A stretch of 5,719 nucleotides of DNA. Source: Candidatus Bathyarchaeota archaeon (GTDB lineage Archaea > Thermoproteota > Bathyarchaeia > RBG-16-48-13 > GCA-020355125). Under the pieces are notes generated by a model. It had not been told where the DNA came from and made no database searches. It saw only the letters and a program-made list of their open reading frames with translations. Positions 1-5,719 of this stretch are shown here, piece by piece (the first letter of the stretch is position 1; each line of letters opens with the position of its first letter). The position numbers were made by a program, and so were the translations under genes. The stretch lies in assembly GCA_030671165.1 (NCBI GenBank), contig DAOVAG010000062.1, positions 1-5,719 on the forward strand, written 5' to 3'.

Positions 1-1514
1 ACGATCTTCATGCTTGGGACACAGTTAAAGGGTCGGATTTCCTTGCAGATCAAGATATTGTTGATTTTTTTGTAAAAAATGCCCCGAGAGAAATCATTAC
101 TTTGGACCATTGGGGTTGTCCATGGAGTAGGACCCCTGATGGTAAAATAGATCAACGACCCTTTGGTGGACATAGTTTCCCAAGAGCATGTTTAGCAGCT
201 GATATGACGGGACTTGTCGAAATGCAGACACTATACGGAAAGGCAGTATTGGAAGAAAATATTACATTCTATAATGAGTGGTTTGTAACATCTCTGATCA
301 TAGAGCAAAATATTACAAAGGGTTTAACAGTTATTGATATGACAAGTGGAGAAATATATGCAATAAATACAAAAGCAATCATAATGGCAACAGGAGGCTA
401 TGAGCGCATCTATGAATTCACCACATTCTCACACACATCAACGGGAGACGGAATGGCGATAGCTTATCGTTCTGGTTTACCTCTAAAAGATATGGAATTC
501 GTGCAATTTCATCCTACGGCGCTAATCCCCTCCGGAGTACTAATAACCGAAGGTGCCCGGGGTGAAGGAGGATATTTAATTAATGGTGAAGGCGACCGTT
601 TTATGAAAAAATATGCACAAGACAAAATGGAGTTAGCTCCACGAGATATTATTGCACGAGCTGAAACAATAGAGATTCAGCAGAAACGTGGATTAGAAGG
701 TCCTTATGGATCCTATATAGCACTTGATCTTCGACATTTAGGTGAAGAAAAAATAAACGAGAGATTACCCCTAATAAGAGATGTTTCGATAAAACTGAGT
801 GGGATAGACCCTGTTGAAGAACCAATACCCATCAAACCCGCAGCCCACTACTCTATGGGAGGAATCCATGCTAATATTAAAACAGAGACACATGTTTCAG
901 GATTATATGCTGCAGGTGAATGTGCATGTTTGAATCTTCATGGAGCAAACAGATTAGGAACAAACTCTACCAGCGACTGTCTAGTCTTTGGTCATGTAGC
1001 AGGTGAAGAAGCAGCAAAATATGCTATTTCAAAAAATCTCTGCGAATTGCCAAAGAGAAGAAAAGATATTGAAGAAACAAGAATTTTTAACGAGATTTTA
1101 GGTAATGAAGGTGATGAGCGAGTTTCAATTATTCGGGATCAAATGAGACGGGTAATGAATGAGAAAGTCTGGATATTTAGAAGCGAACATGAATTGAGAA
1201 GCGCTCTAAAAGATATAAAGCAACTTAAAACTAGATTTAAAAATATTAAAGTCGAGGATAAAAGCAGAACCTTTAACACTAGTCTCATGGAAACATTACA
1301 ACTTGACTTCACTTTAGATCTCGCAGAAGTTACAATTGTTAGCGCAATATCCCGAACAGAATCTCGAGGAGCTCACGCAAGACTTGAGCATCCAAAACGT
1401 GATGATAAAAATTGGTTAAAGCACAGTCTGATATATAACACGAAGAATGGACCAGAAATTAGATACATACCGGTCACAATAACAAAATGGCCCCCAGTTA
1501 TGAGGACGTATTAG
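1..1514 (+). CDS. Succinate dehydrogenase/fumarate reductase flavoprotein subunit, 5' truncated by the window
   Basis: This is the catalytic FAD subunit that oxidises succinate or reduces fumarate. The frame is open from the first whole codon (position 3), beginning DLHAWDTVKGSDFLADQD, so the TTG at 102 is internal and the true start lies upstream. About 503 codons are visible. Aligned by memory to E. coli SdhA, roughly 72 residues are missing, including the FAD dinucleotide motif and the histidine that can bind FAD covalently. Numbering visible codons, the expected active-site residues are present: His170 (FHPTAL), Arg214 (RDIIAR), His282 (HYSMGG) and Arg317 (HGANRLG). The ATGGY FAD segment is at 129-133, and the C-terminal SRTESRGAH block starts near 450. 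The protein ends in RTY, as E. coli SdhA does. It lies 12 bases before its iron-sulfur partner. The direction of catalysis (Sdh, Frd or thiol:fumarate reductase TfrA) cannot be read from this subunit alone. Confidence 0.95.
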   Translation, partial: DLHAWDTVKGSDFLADQDIVDFFVKNAPREIITLDHWGCPWSRTPDGKIDQRPFGGHSFPRACLAADMTGLVEMQTLYGKAVLEENITFYNEWFVTSLIIEQNITKGLTVIDMTSGEIYAINTKAIIMATGGYERIYEFTTFSHTSTGDGMAIAYRSGLPLKDMEFVQFHPTALIPSGVLITEGARGEGGYLINGEGDRFMKKYAQDKMELAPRDIIARAETIEIQQKRGLEGPYGSYIALDLRHLGEEKINERLPLIRDVSIKLSGIDPVEEPIPIKPAAHYSMGGIHANIKTETHVSGLYAAGECACLNLHGANRLGTNSTSDCLVFGHVAGEEAAKYAISKNLCELPKRRKDIEETRIFNEILGNEGDERVSIIRDQMRRVMNEKVWIFRSEHELRSALKDIKQLKTRFKNIKVEDKSRTFNTSLMETLQLDFTLDLAEVTIVSAISRTESRGAHARLEHPKRDDKNWLKHSLIYNTKNGPEIRYIPVTITKWPPVMRTY

Positions 1515-1529
1515 GAAGATGTAATCTTG
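1514..1529 (+). promoter_or_regulatory. Ribosome-binding site and TTG start of the iron-sulfur subunit
   Basis: The iron-sulfur gene is in the same frame as the flavoprotein gene and follows its TAG at 1512-1514, so it cannot start earlier. The codons between are GAA, GAT, GTA and ATC, then TTG at 1527. A weak Shine-Dalgarno-like GGAAG (1514-1518) begins at the last base of the upstream stop and sits 8 bases before the TTG. The ATG at 1519 is in another frame and meets TAA at once. The next in-frame ATG lies inside the 2Fe-2S motif, so TTG is the only sensible start. Confidence 0.7.
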
Positions 1530-3104
1530 AACTCTGAAAATGAAAAAAAAATAAGGTTTAACATACAACGTTTTGATCCAGAAAGAGATAAACATTACAC
1601 ATCAAAATATGCAGTACCCATCAGTGTGGGAACAACAATACTCGATGCTCTCGTTTATGTTAAAGATAATCTTGATGGGACACTCACTTTCAGACATCAA
1701 TGTAGGATGGGGCAATGTGGAAGTTGCGGAGTCATGGTTAATGGTAAACCAATGTTGGCATGTTATACACAAGTATTTCACCTTGGAACAGACACAATTA
1801 AGATTGAACCACTTACAAACATGCCAGTTATAAAAGATTTAGTTGTCAACTTTGACTCATTTTTCAAGAAACATACTCAAATTAAACCGATATTAATCAA
1901 GGATGAGGATGCATTCAAGAAGGTCACTGAATTCATCCAAACACCGAGTGATTTAAAGAAGTATTGGGATAAAGCCATATGTATAAAATGTTCCTTATGT
2001 AATGCATCTTGCCCAGCTGAAATAGATCCTAAATTTCTCGGCCCATCAAGTTTGACTGCAAATTATAGATTCATAGCGGATACACGTGATGGGGGCAGAA
2101 ATAAGCGATTAAAGAAGTCATCTGAAAGCATATGGCTTTGCACTTCATGCAATTCCTGTACATTAAATTGTCCAAAAGAAATCGACTGCTCAACTGCATT
2201 AACTGAAGAGCGAAGTCTAATAATTGAAGAGGGCGTCTTTTTTCCGAAGACTGCGAAAGAAACACTGGATAGTGCATTCAAGTACTACAATCCTATTCGC
2301 ATGCCCTCTAGAAAAAGAAAAGATTGGAGTATAAACCTCGATATTAAAGAACTGTCTATAGTTAAAGAGACAATGGTTCTATATTTTGTAGGTTGTTTAT
2401 CATCCTATGATGATAGAAATAAAGAAATTGCAAAGTCTATAGTGAAGATATTCAGAAATATGGACGTTGATTTTGCGATATTGGGAAATGATGAATGGTG
2501 TTGTGGAGATCACATATTAAGATTAGGTGAAAAGGGACTGTTTGAGATGCTTGCAGAGCATAACGTTTCATTGTTTAAAAAATACACTTTTGACAGTATT
2601 GTAACGACGTCACCACACTGCTTCTACACCTTTGTGAATGATAAACCGTATACTGATATTGAGATCAAAGTGAAGCATTACTCACAATTCGTAGCTGAAG
2701 CTCTTAAGAAGGGAAAATTGAAGTTTAATAAGGAGATAAAGAAGAAAGTTACTTACCATGATCCATGTTTCTTAGGTAAGCGTAGCAATATCTATGACGA
2801 ACCAAGGGAGATATTGAAATCAGTACCGGGTTTAGAATTTATTGAGATGGAAAGATCAAGAGAAGACAGTTTTTGCTGTGGGGGAGGAGCTGGAAGAGTT
2901 TGGACAGAGGAAGCAGACCTTGAGAAGAGACCTAGTGTTAACAGAGTTAGAGAAGCAATTAAGCTTGGTGTAGAGATCATAGTAACAGCTTGTCCCTTCT
3001 GCGTAACAACATTAGATGATGCGATTAAGACAATAGATTGTGAAGATTCAATTAAAATAATGGACATTGCAGAACTAGTATCAGAATCTATTGAAACTCT
3101 GTAA
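1527..3104 (+). CDS. Fused SdhB-CCG iron-sulfur subunit of succinate dehydrogenase/fumarate reductase (TfrB-like)
   Basis: This 525-residue protein carries electrons between the flavoprotein and an acceptor. Residues 1-110 form a 2Fe-2S ferredoxin domain (Cys59, 64, 67, 79). Residues 145-225 hold two CxxCxxCxxxCP motifs (Cys152, 155, 158, 162 and Cys205, 208, 211, 215). Residues 285-370 form CCG domain 1 (Cys290, CC325-326, Cys365) and residues 408-495 form CCG domain 2 (Cys414, CC450-451, Cys489, Cys492). An SdhB module joined to two CCG domains is the layout of methanogen TfrB. In Sulfolobus-type complexes the CCG part is a separate protein, SdhE. The second cubane motif has an extra cysteine compared with E. 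coli SdhB, so 4Fe-4S rather than 3Fe-4S is predicted. CCG domain 1 has Ser362 where the first Cys of CPxC is expected. No transmembrane segment is seen, so it is probably a peripheral or cytoplasmic protein. It is probably co-transcribed with the flavoprotein. Thiol (CoM/CoB) use is not shown by the sequence. Confidence 0.93.
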   Translation: MNSENEKKIRFNIQRFDPERDKHYTSKYAVPISVGTTILDALVYVKDNLDGTLTFRHQCRMGQCGSCGVMVNGKPMLACYTQVFHLGTDTIKIEPLTNMPVIKDLVVNFDSFFKKHTQIKPILIKDEDAFKKVTEFIQTPSDLKKYWDKAICIKCSLCNASCPAEIDPKFLGPSSLTANYRFIADTRDGGRNKRLKKSSESIWLCTSCNSCTLNCPKEIDCSTALTEERSLIIEEGVFFPKTAKETLDSAFKYYNPIRMPSRKRKDWSINLDIKELSIVKETMVLYFVGCLSSYDDRNKEIAKSIVKIFRNMDVDFAILGNDEWCCGDHILRLGEKGLFEMLAEHNVSLFKKYTFDSIVTTSPHCFYTFVNDKPYTDIEIKVKHYSQFVAEALKKGKLKFNKEIKKKVTYHDPCFLGKRSNIYDEPREILKSVPGLEFIEMERSREDSFCCGGGAGRVWTEEADLEKRPSVNRVREAIKLGVEIIVTACPFCVTTLDDAIKTIDCEDSIKIMDIAELVSESIETL

Positions 3105-3110
3105 TCTAAT

Positions 3111-3120
3111 GTTTTTTTTC
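3111..3120 (+). terminator. T-run terminator after the sdh/frd genes
   Basis: Eight consecutive T residues (3112-3119) begin 8 bases after the TAA of the iron-sulfur gene, with no stable G+C-rich hairpin before them. Archaeal intrinsic termination needs little more than such a T-tract. The next gene lies on the opposite strand, which fits a transcript end here. Confidence 0.55.
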
Positions 3121-3197
3121 ATTCTATTGAAATGTTACTTTCTGTTATAGAATACTCAATTAGATGAAAAATGGGAAGCTTTTAGGAATATATTCAT

Positions 3198-3202
3198 AAA
3201 AA
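3198..3202 (-). terminator. Possible T-run terminator for the adenosine-specific kinase gene
   Basis: On the minus strand a T5 run lies about 70 bases past the TAG stop of the minus-strand gene, with a second T5 at 3171-3167. Both are short, so either or neither may be the main end point. Confidence 0.3.
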
Positions 3203-3269
3203 GAGGGAATCTGATAGGCTACCCCTAAAGAGTTATCTGGTTTAATAATAATGGGTTTGATTGCACGCT

Positions 3270-3752
3270 CTAAAGTTTATAGCTTATCTTCCGTAAGAAT
3301 GTTTTTCTTTCTTCAACATCTTTTTTCGTCTCTACACCTTTAGGTTTAGATCCATCTATAACACCTAGAATTCCTCTACCTTGTTCCGTTTCAACAAGTA
3401 ATACTTGAACCGGGTTGGCTGTAGCACAATGGATTGTACACACTTCGGGAACATTCTTTATTGCATTCATGACATTTATTGGGTAAGCATTTCGCAAAAA
3501 GATTATGAAACTATGCCCTGCACCTATTTTTAAAGCTGTATCGATCGCAATTTGTTTTAAATCCTCATCGTTTCCTGAGCTTCTAATTAAACATGATCCT
3601 GAACTCTCACAAAAACTAAGACCAAATCTTAAGTTTGGAACTGAATTTACCAAGCATTCGTATAAATCCTCTACGGTTTTTATGAAATGTGCAGTTCCGA
3701 GGATAAGATTACACTCGCTGGGGGCTATTATCTTGATGACTTTAAATTCCAT
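3270..3752 (-). CDS. Adenosine-specific kinase family protein (Adenosine_kin, formerly DUF355)
   Basis: This complete 160-residue protein has the family's normal length. Recognisable blocks are a GLSFCESSG...LIRSSGND segment (44-62), GAGHSFIIFL (77-86, with His80), IHCATANPVQVLLVETEQG (107-125), GRGILGVIDG (125-134) and the C-terminal LRKISYKL. As I recall, a Pyrobaculum member (PAE2307) was crystallised with a modified histidine read as phosphorylated, and bound adenosine and AMP but not ADP or ATP. The physiological reaction remains poorly defined, so 'kinase' is a family label. No signal peptide or membrane segment is seen, so it is probably cytoplasmic. The ATG start is supported by GGAG (minus strand 3764-3761) 8 bases upstream. 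It is divergent from lysS across 140 bases and convergent with the sdh/frd genes. Confidence 0.92.
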   Translation of the reverse strand: MEFKVIKIIAPSECNLILGTAHFIKTVEDLYECLVNSVPNLRFGLSFCESSGSCLIRSSGNDEDLKQIAIDTALKIGAGHSFIIFLRNAYPINVMNAIKNVPEVCTIHCATANPVQVLLVETEQGRGILGVIDGSKPKGVETKKDVEERKTFLRKISYKL

Positions 3753-3892
3753 GATATTTACTCCATATTTTTATATTATCATTAATTGTTCAAGTAAACT
3801 TTATTCTACTTAAGGAATATAACTATCTAAATAGAATAAATTTAAAGAGGAATATATTAATAAAAAATGCGAGTGGAGAAGACATATAAAAA
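3753..3892. promoter_or_regulatory. Divergent promoter region between adenosine-specific kinase and lysS
   Basis: The 140-base AT-rich gap must hold promoters for both genes. TAGAATAAA occurs once toward each gene: on the plus strand at 3832-3840, followed by TTTAAA (3841-3846), and on the minus strand at 3808-3800, followed by GTTTA. The outer ends sit 61 and 56 bases from the two start codons. Placing the TATA-binding element here and initiation about 25 bases downstream would give leaders of roughly 20-25 bases that still include each GGAG site. Exact TATA/BRE boundaries are inferred. Confidence 0.45.
3875..3879 (+). promoter_or_regulatory. Ribosome-binding site of lysS
   Basis: GGAGA lies 13 bases before the ATG at 3893, somewhat longer than usual spacing. 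The codon at 3887-3889 is TAA in the lysS frame, so translation cannot begin farther upstream, and the protein begins right at the conserved IIGHGTWYDKIA region. Confidence 0.55.
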
Positions 3893-5485
3893 ATGGGTAC
3901 AAAAATAATTGGTCACGGCACTTGGTATGATAAGATAGCTCACAAAATAATAAAAAGAGAGAACAAACTACAAAGGGACTCTAAATTATTCAGAACAGAA
4001 AGTGGCATTGGTGCATCGGGACTGCCACATATCGGAAGCCTCGCAGATGCTACTCGTTCATATACGGTTGCCATGGCAATAAAAGAACAAGGATACAATT
4101 CCGAGTTAATTGCTTATTCTGATGATATGGATGGTTTACGAAAAGTTCCTAAAGATTTTCCGAGGGAACTAGAGAAGTATTTAGGTCATCCGGTTACTTC
4201 GATTCCAGATCCCTTCGGTAATTGCCATAAAAGTTATGGAGAACACATGAGTTATCTTCTAATGGATGCTTTAGATAAATGCAAAATTAAATATCGGTTC
4301 GTATCGGGTGCAGAAGCGTATAAAAAAGGATTATTAAATGATCAAATCGAGATACTGCTTAAGAACGCAAAAAAGGTAGGGCATATTATTAATGAAGAAG
4401 TGGGCCAAGATAAATATATAGAAACTCTACCTTACTTTCCGATATGTTCCAATTGCGGGCGCATTTATTCAACGAAAGCTTACAAATTTCTACCTAAAGA
4501 AAATAAGATTCTTTACACATGTGAAGGAATGGAAATAAGGGGAAAGTGGTTAGAAGGGTGCGGAAATAAGGATGAAGTGGATTATCGAAGCGGAAAAGGA
4601 AAACTTAGTTGGAAAGCAGGAGAGTTCGCAGCTAGATGGGTTGCCTTCGGTATTAATTTTGAAGCATACGGTAAGGACATAGCTGATTCTGTGAGGATTA
4701 ATGATCGAATATGTAAAGAGATCCTGAATTATGAACCGCCAATCCATGTACAATATGAAATGTTCCTCGATAAATCAAAAAAGAAAATCTCAAAGTCTAA
4801 AGGAAATGTGTTTACACCTCAAATATGGTTTCAATATGGCTCACCACAGTCACTATTGTTGCTAACATTAAAACGCTTTACAGGAACAAGAACCTTGTCC
4901 GTTGCGGATATTCCCCAGTATATGAACGAGTTAGATGAATTAGAGGATGTATTTCTAGGAAAAAAGAAGGTATTTGATGAAAAAGATAGGGCTAAACTGG
5001 TAGGGTTATACAAGTATTGCTGGGGACTAAAACCGCCCACTGAACCGAGTGCTCATTTACCTTACAATCTCCTTGTTTATCTAGCGATGATAGCACCTAA
5101 AGAATCTAGAGAGGATTACATAAAGAATAAACTACGAGCATATCGATATATTGAAGATTCTTCAGAAGTTGAGAAATCTAGAATTCAGTATGCTATAAAC
5201 TGGGCTGAAGAATTTGAGGAAGTCGAGAAGACGAATATAATACTAAACACCAAAGAAGCTGAGGCAATAAGAGAGTTTATAGGAATTCTCGAGGTGGAAG
5301 AAAATGCGGATAAAATTCAAGGTGCAATTTTCCAAACAGCAAGAAAACATGGATTAAAACCCAAGGACTTCTTCAGTATTCTATATCAGGCATTAATAGG
5401 AATTCCAAAAGGACCTAAACTCGGCCCATATATTGTGGATATTGGACCAAAGAATGTGATTAAAAGACTTGAAGAGATCGGATAA
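3893..5485 (+). CDS. lysS: Lysyl-tRNA synthetase, class I
   Basis: This 530-residue cytoplasmic enzyme charges tRNA-Lys with lysine using ATP. It is the class I form (Rossmann-fold catalytic domain) typical of archaea, unrelated to the class II form of most bacteria and eukaryotes. The HIGH-type signature is HIGS at 46-49 in GASGLPHIGSL, and the KMSKS-type signature is KISKS at 298-302. A likely zinc site is Cys185-Cys188 with Cys210 and Cys223. GKD (260-262) is followed by Ile where the class I LysRS sequences I remember from euryarchaea and bacteria have His. The C-terminal part from about 370 is helical, with GPKLGPYI near the end, matching the anticodon-binding helix cage. The length is that of the family and no frame break is seen. 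An in-frame TAA immediately upstream fixes the ATG start. The enzyme is probably transcribed from the gap shared with the divergent adenosine-specific kinase gene. Confidence 0.97.
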   Translation: MGTKIIGHGTWYDKIAHKIIKRENKLQRDSKLFRTESGIGASGLPHIGSLADATRSYTVAMAIKEQGYNSELIAYSDDMDGLRKVPKDFPRELEKYLGHPVTSIPDPFGNCHKSYGEHMSYLLMDALDKCKIKYRFVSGAEAYKKGLLNDQIEILLKNAKKVGHIINEEVGQDKYIETLPYFPICSNCGRIYSTKAYKFLPKENKILYTCEGMEIRGKWLEGCGNKDEVDYRSGKGKLSWKAGEFAARWVAFGINFEAYGKDIADSVRINDRICKEILNYEPPIHVQYEMFLDKSKKKISKSKGNVFTPQIWFQYGSPQSLLLLTLKRFTGTRTLSVADIPQYMNELDELEDVFLGKKKVFDEKDRAKLVGLYKYCWGLKPPTEPSAHLPYNLLVYLAMIAPKESREDYIKNKLRAYRYIEDSSEVEKSRIQYAINWAEEFEEVEKTNIILNTKEAEAIREFIGILEVEENADKIQGAIFQTARKHGLKPKDFFSILYQALIGIPKGPKLGPYIVDIGPKNVIKRLEEIG

Positions 5486-5502
5486 TGGAATATAAACGAA
5501 TA

Positions 5503-5512
5503 ATTCTTTTTA
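5503..5512 (+). terminator. Possible T-run terminator after lysS
   Basis: A TTCTTTTT tract ending at 5511, about 20 bases after the lysS TAA, is the nearest T-rich stretch. It is short (five uninterrupted T), so efficiency is uncertain. Confidence 0.35.
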
Positions 5513-5606
5513 ATTACCATTCTTGAGTCTAGATAATTCTTTAACATGTCTTTAAGAGAGACGGGTAGTTCAATAAAAAAAGAAAAAGTTATGAACAATT
5601 AGAGAT

Positions 5607-5620
5607 ACTTATCGATAAGT
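5607..5620. repeat. Perfect 14-bp palindrome, possible operator
   Basis: ACTTATCGATAAGT reads identically on both strands, with no spacer. It lies 68 bases before the GTG of the last gene, about where a dimeric regulator could bind near or just upstream of an archaeal promoter. No second copy was noticed in the window. Confidence 0.5.
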
Positions 5621-5673
5621 CCTATTAACTCAAAAATGATTAAAAACATCCTAATAGCGAATTTAGAAATAAA

Positions 5674-5678
5674 GGGAG
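5674..5678 (+). promoter_or_regulatory. Ribosome-binding site of the 3'-edge gene
   Basis: GGGAG ends 9 bases before GTG at 5688. The TTG at 5681 gives only nine codons before TGA, and the in-frame ATG at 5703 is 24 bases from the site, so GTG is the better start. Confidence 0.5.
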
Positions 5679-5687
5679 AATTGAAAA

Positions 5688-5719
5688 GTGGAAAAATCAC
5701 AAATGTTTGATCCAAAAGC
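5688..5719 (+). CDS. Start of an unidentified protein, cut by the window end
   Basis: Ten whole codons are visible from a GTG, reading MEKSQMFDPK, and the frame stays open to the edge. The case for a gene rests on the well-placed GGGAG nine bases upstream and the preceding non-coding spacer. Too little sequence is present to name the product. An alternative start is the in-frame ATG at 5703. It lies on the same strand as lysS, about 200 bases downstream, so it may have its own promoter. Confidence 0.5.
   Translation, partial: MEKSQMFDPK

Larger units (their letters stand above)
3105..3269. other. Convergent intergenic stretch
   Basis: These 165 bases separate two genes that point toward each other. 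I see no convincing ORF or tRNA. The plus strand has T8 at 3112-3119. The minus strand reads T5 at 3171-3167 and at 3202-3198. TTTTTCAT (3115-3122) and ATGAAAAA (3164-3171) are inverted copies, as are ATCTAAT (3104-3110) and ATTAGAT (3159-3165). The stretch most simply holds the two transcript ends. Confidence 0.6.
5486..5687. other. Intergenic stretch after lysS
   Basis: About 200 AT-rich bases hold only very short plus-strand reading frames: 13 codons from an ATG at 5485 that overlaps the lysS stop, and 18 codons near 5545. Visible items are a short T-run (5507-5511), a perfect 14-bp palindrome (5607-5620), and a purine-rich segment ending in GGGAG before the last gene. No tRNA or structured RNA gene was recognised. 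Confidence 0.5.

Noticed and set aside
102..104. TTG as the start of the flavoprotein gene
   Set aside because: The frame is open to the window edge, and the codons before it encode conserved SdhA sequence (DTVKGSDFLADQD), so the gene begins upstream.
1573..1833. 86-codon frame inside the iron-sulfur gene
   Set aside because: It lies within the conserved 2Fe-2S domain in another frame and is a shadow of it.
2792..3067. 91-codon minus-strand frame
   Set aside because: It is antisense to the conserved second CCG domain and has no family resemblance.
3087..3132. 10-bp direct repeat TCTATTGAAA (3087-3096 and 3123-3132)
   Set aside because: There are only two copies, one in coding sequence, in AT-rich DNA, with nothing to suggest a mobile element or array.
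3230..3290. GGTTTGATT-like segment resembling a tRNA T-loop
   Set aside because: No matching acceptor, D or anticodon stems could be paired, and it runs into the end of the minus-strand gene.
3505..3813. 102-codon plus-strand frame across the adenosine-specific kinase gene
   Set aside because: It is almost wholly antisense to a clear, full-length family member and has no recognisable motif of its own.
3813..3856. Repeat of AGGAATATA at 3813-3821 and 3848-3856
   Set aside because: Nine AT-rich bases, only two copies and no clear relation to promoter spacing, so chance is likely.
5485..5526. 13-codon frame from an ATG overlapping the lysS stop
   Set aside because: It is very short, has no separate ribosome-binding site and no recognisable content. 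The overlap arises from TAATG by chance.

Overview
This window looks archaeal. The lysyl-tRNA synthetase is of class I, the usual archaeal form, and the minus-strand gene belongs to the Adenosine_kin family, which is mostly archaeal. GGAG-type ribosome-binding sites, TTTAAA/TATA-like AT-rich promoter stretches and bare T-run terminators agree. DNA is AT-rich by eye, with much AGA/AGG arginine and AAA lysine. Parts of the LysRS (the GKDIADSVR segment, the sequence around KISKS, and GTRTL) recall Nitrososphaerota (thaumarchaeal) enzymes. That affiliation is from memory and is not a computed placement.

Layout: (1) positions 1-1514, + strand, the 3' part of a succinate dehydrogenase/fumarate reductase flavoprotein gene. 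The reading frame is open to the window edge and about 70 N-terminal residues are missing. (2) 1527-3104, + strand, 12 bases further on, a fused iron-sulfur subunit: an SdhB-like half followed by two CCG (HdrB/SdhE-type) domains, as in TfrB. (3) 3105-3269, a short convergent intergenic stretch with T-runs on both strands. (4) 3270-3752, - strand, an adenosine-specific kinase family protein. (5) 3753-3892, a divergent promoter region with a mirrored AT-rich element. (6) 3893-5485, + strand, class I lysyl-tRNA synthetase. (7) 5486-5687, an apparently non-coding stretch with a perfect 14-bp palindrome. (8) 5688 to the end, + strand, the first codons of a probable gene with a GTG start.

The first two genes form one operon end. 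The flavoprotein interconverts succinate and fumarate at FAD, and electrons pass through the 2Fe-2S and cubane clusters of the second protein to its CCG domains. No SdhC/SdhD membrane anchor follows, so the electron partner is either encoded upstream or reached through the CCG domains. Adenosine_kin and LysS are housekeeping-type genes transcribed divergently from one short region.

I did not find evidence of a wholly new system. The points most worth following are the cluster-ligand pattern of the fused iron-sulfur subunit, the mirrored divergent promoter, and the palindrome before the last gene.
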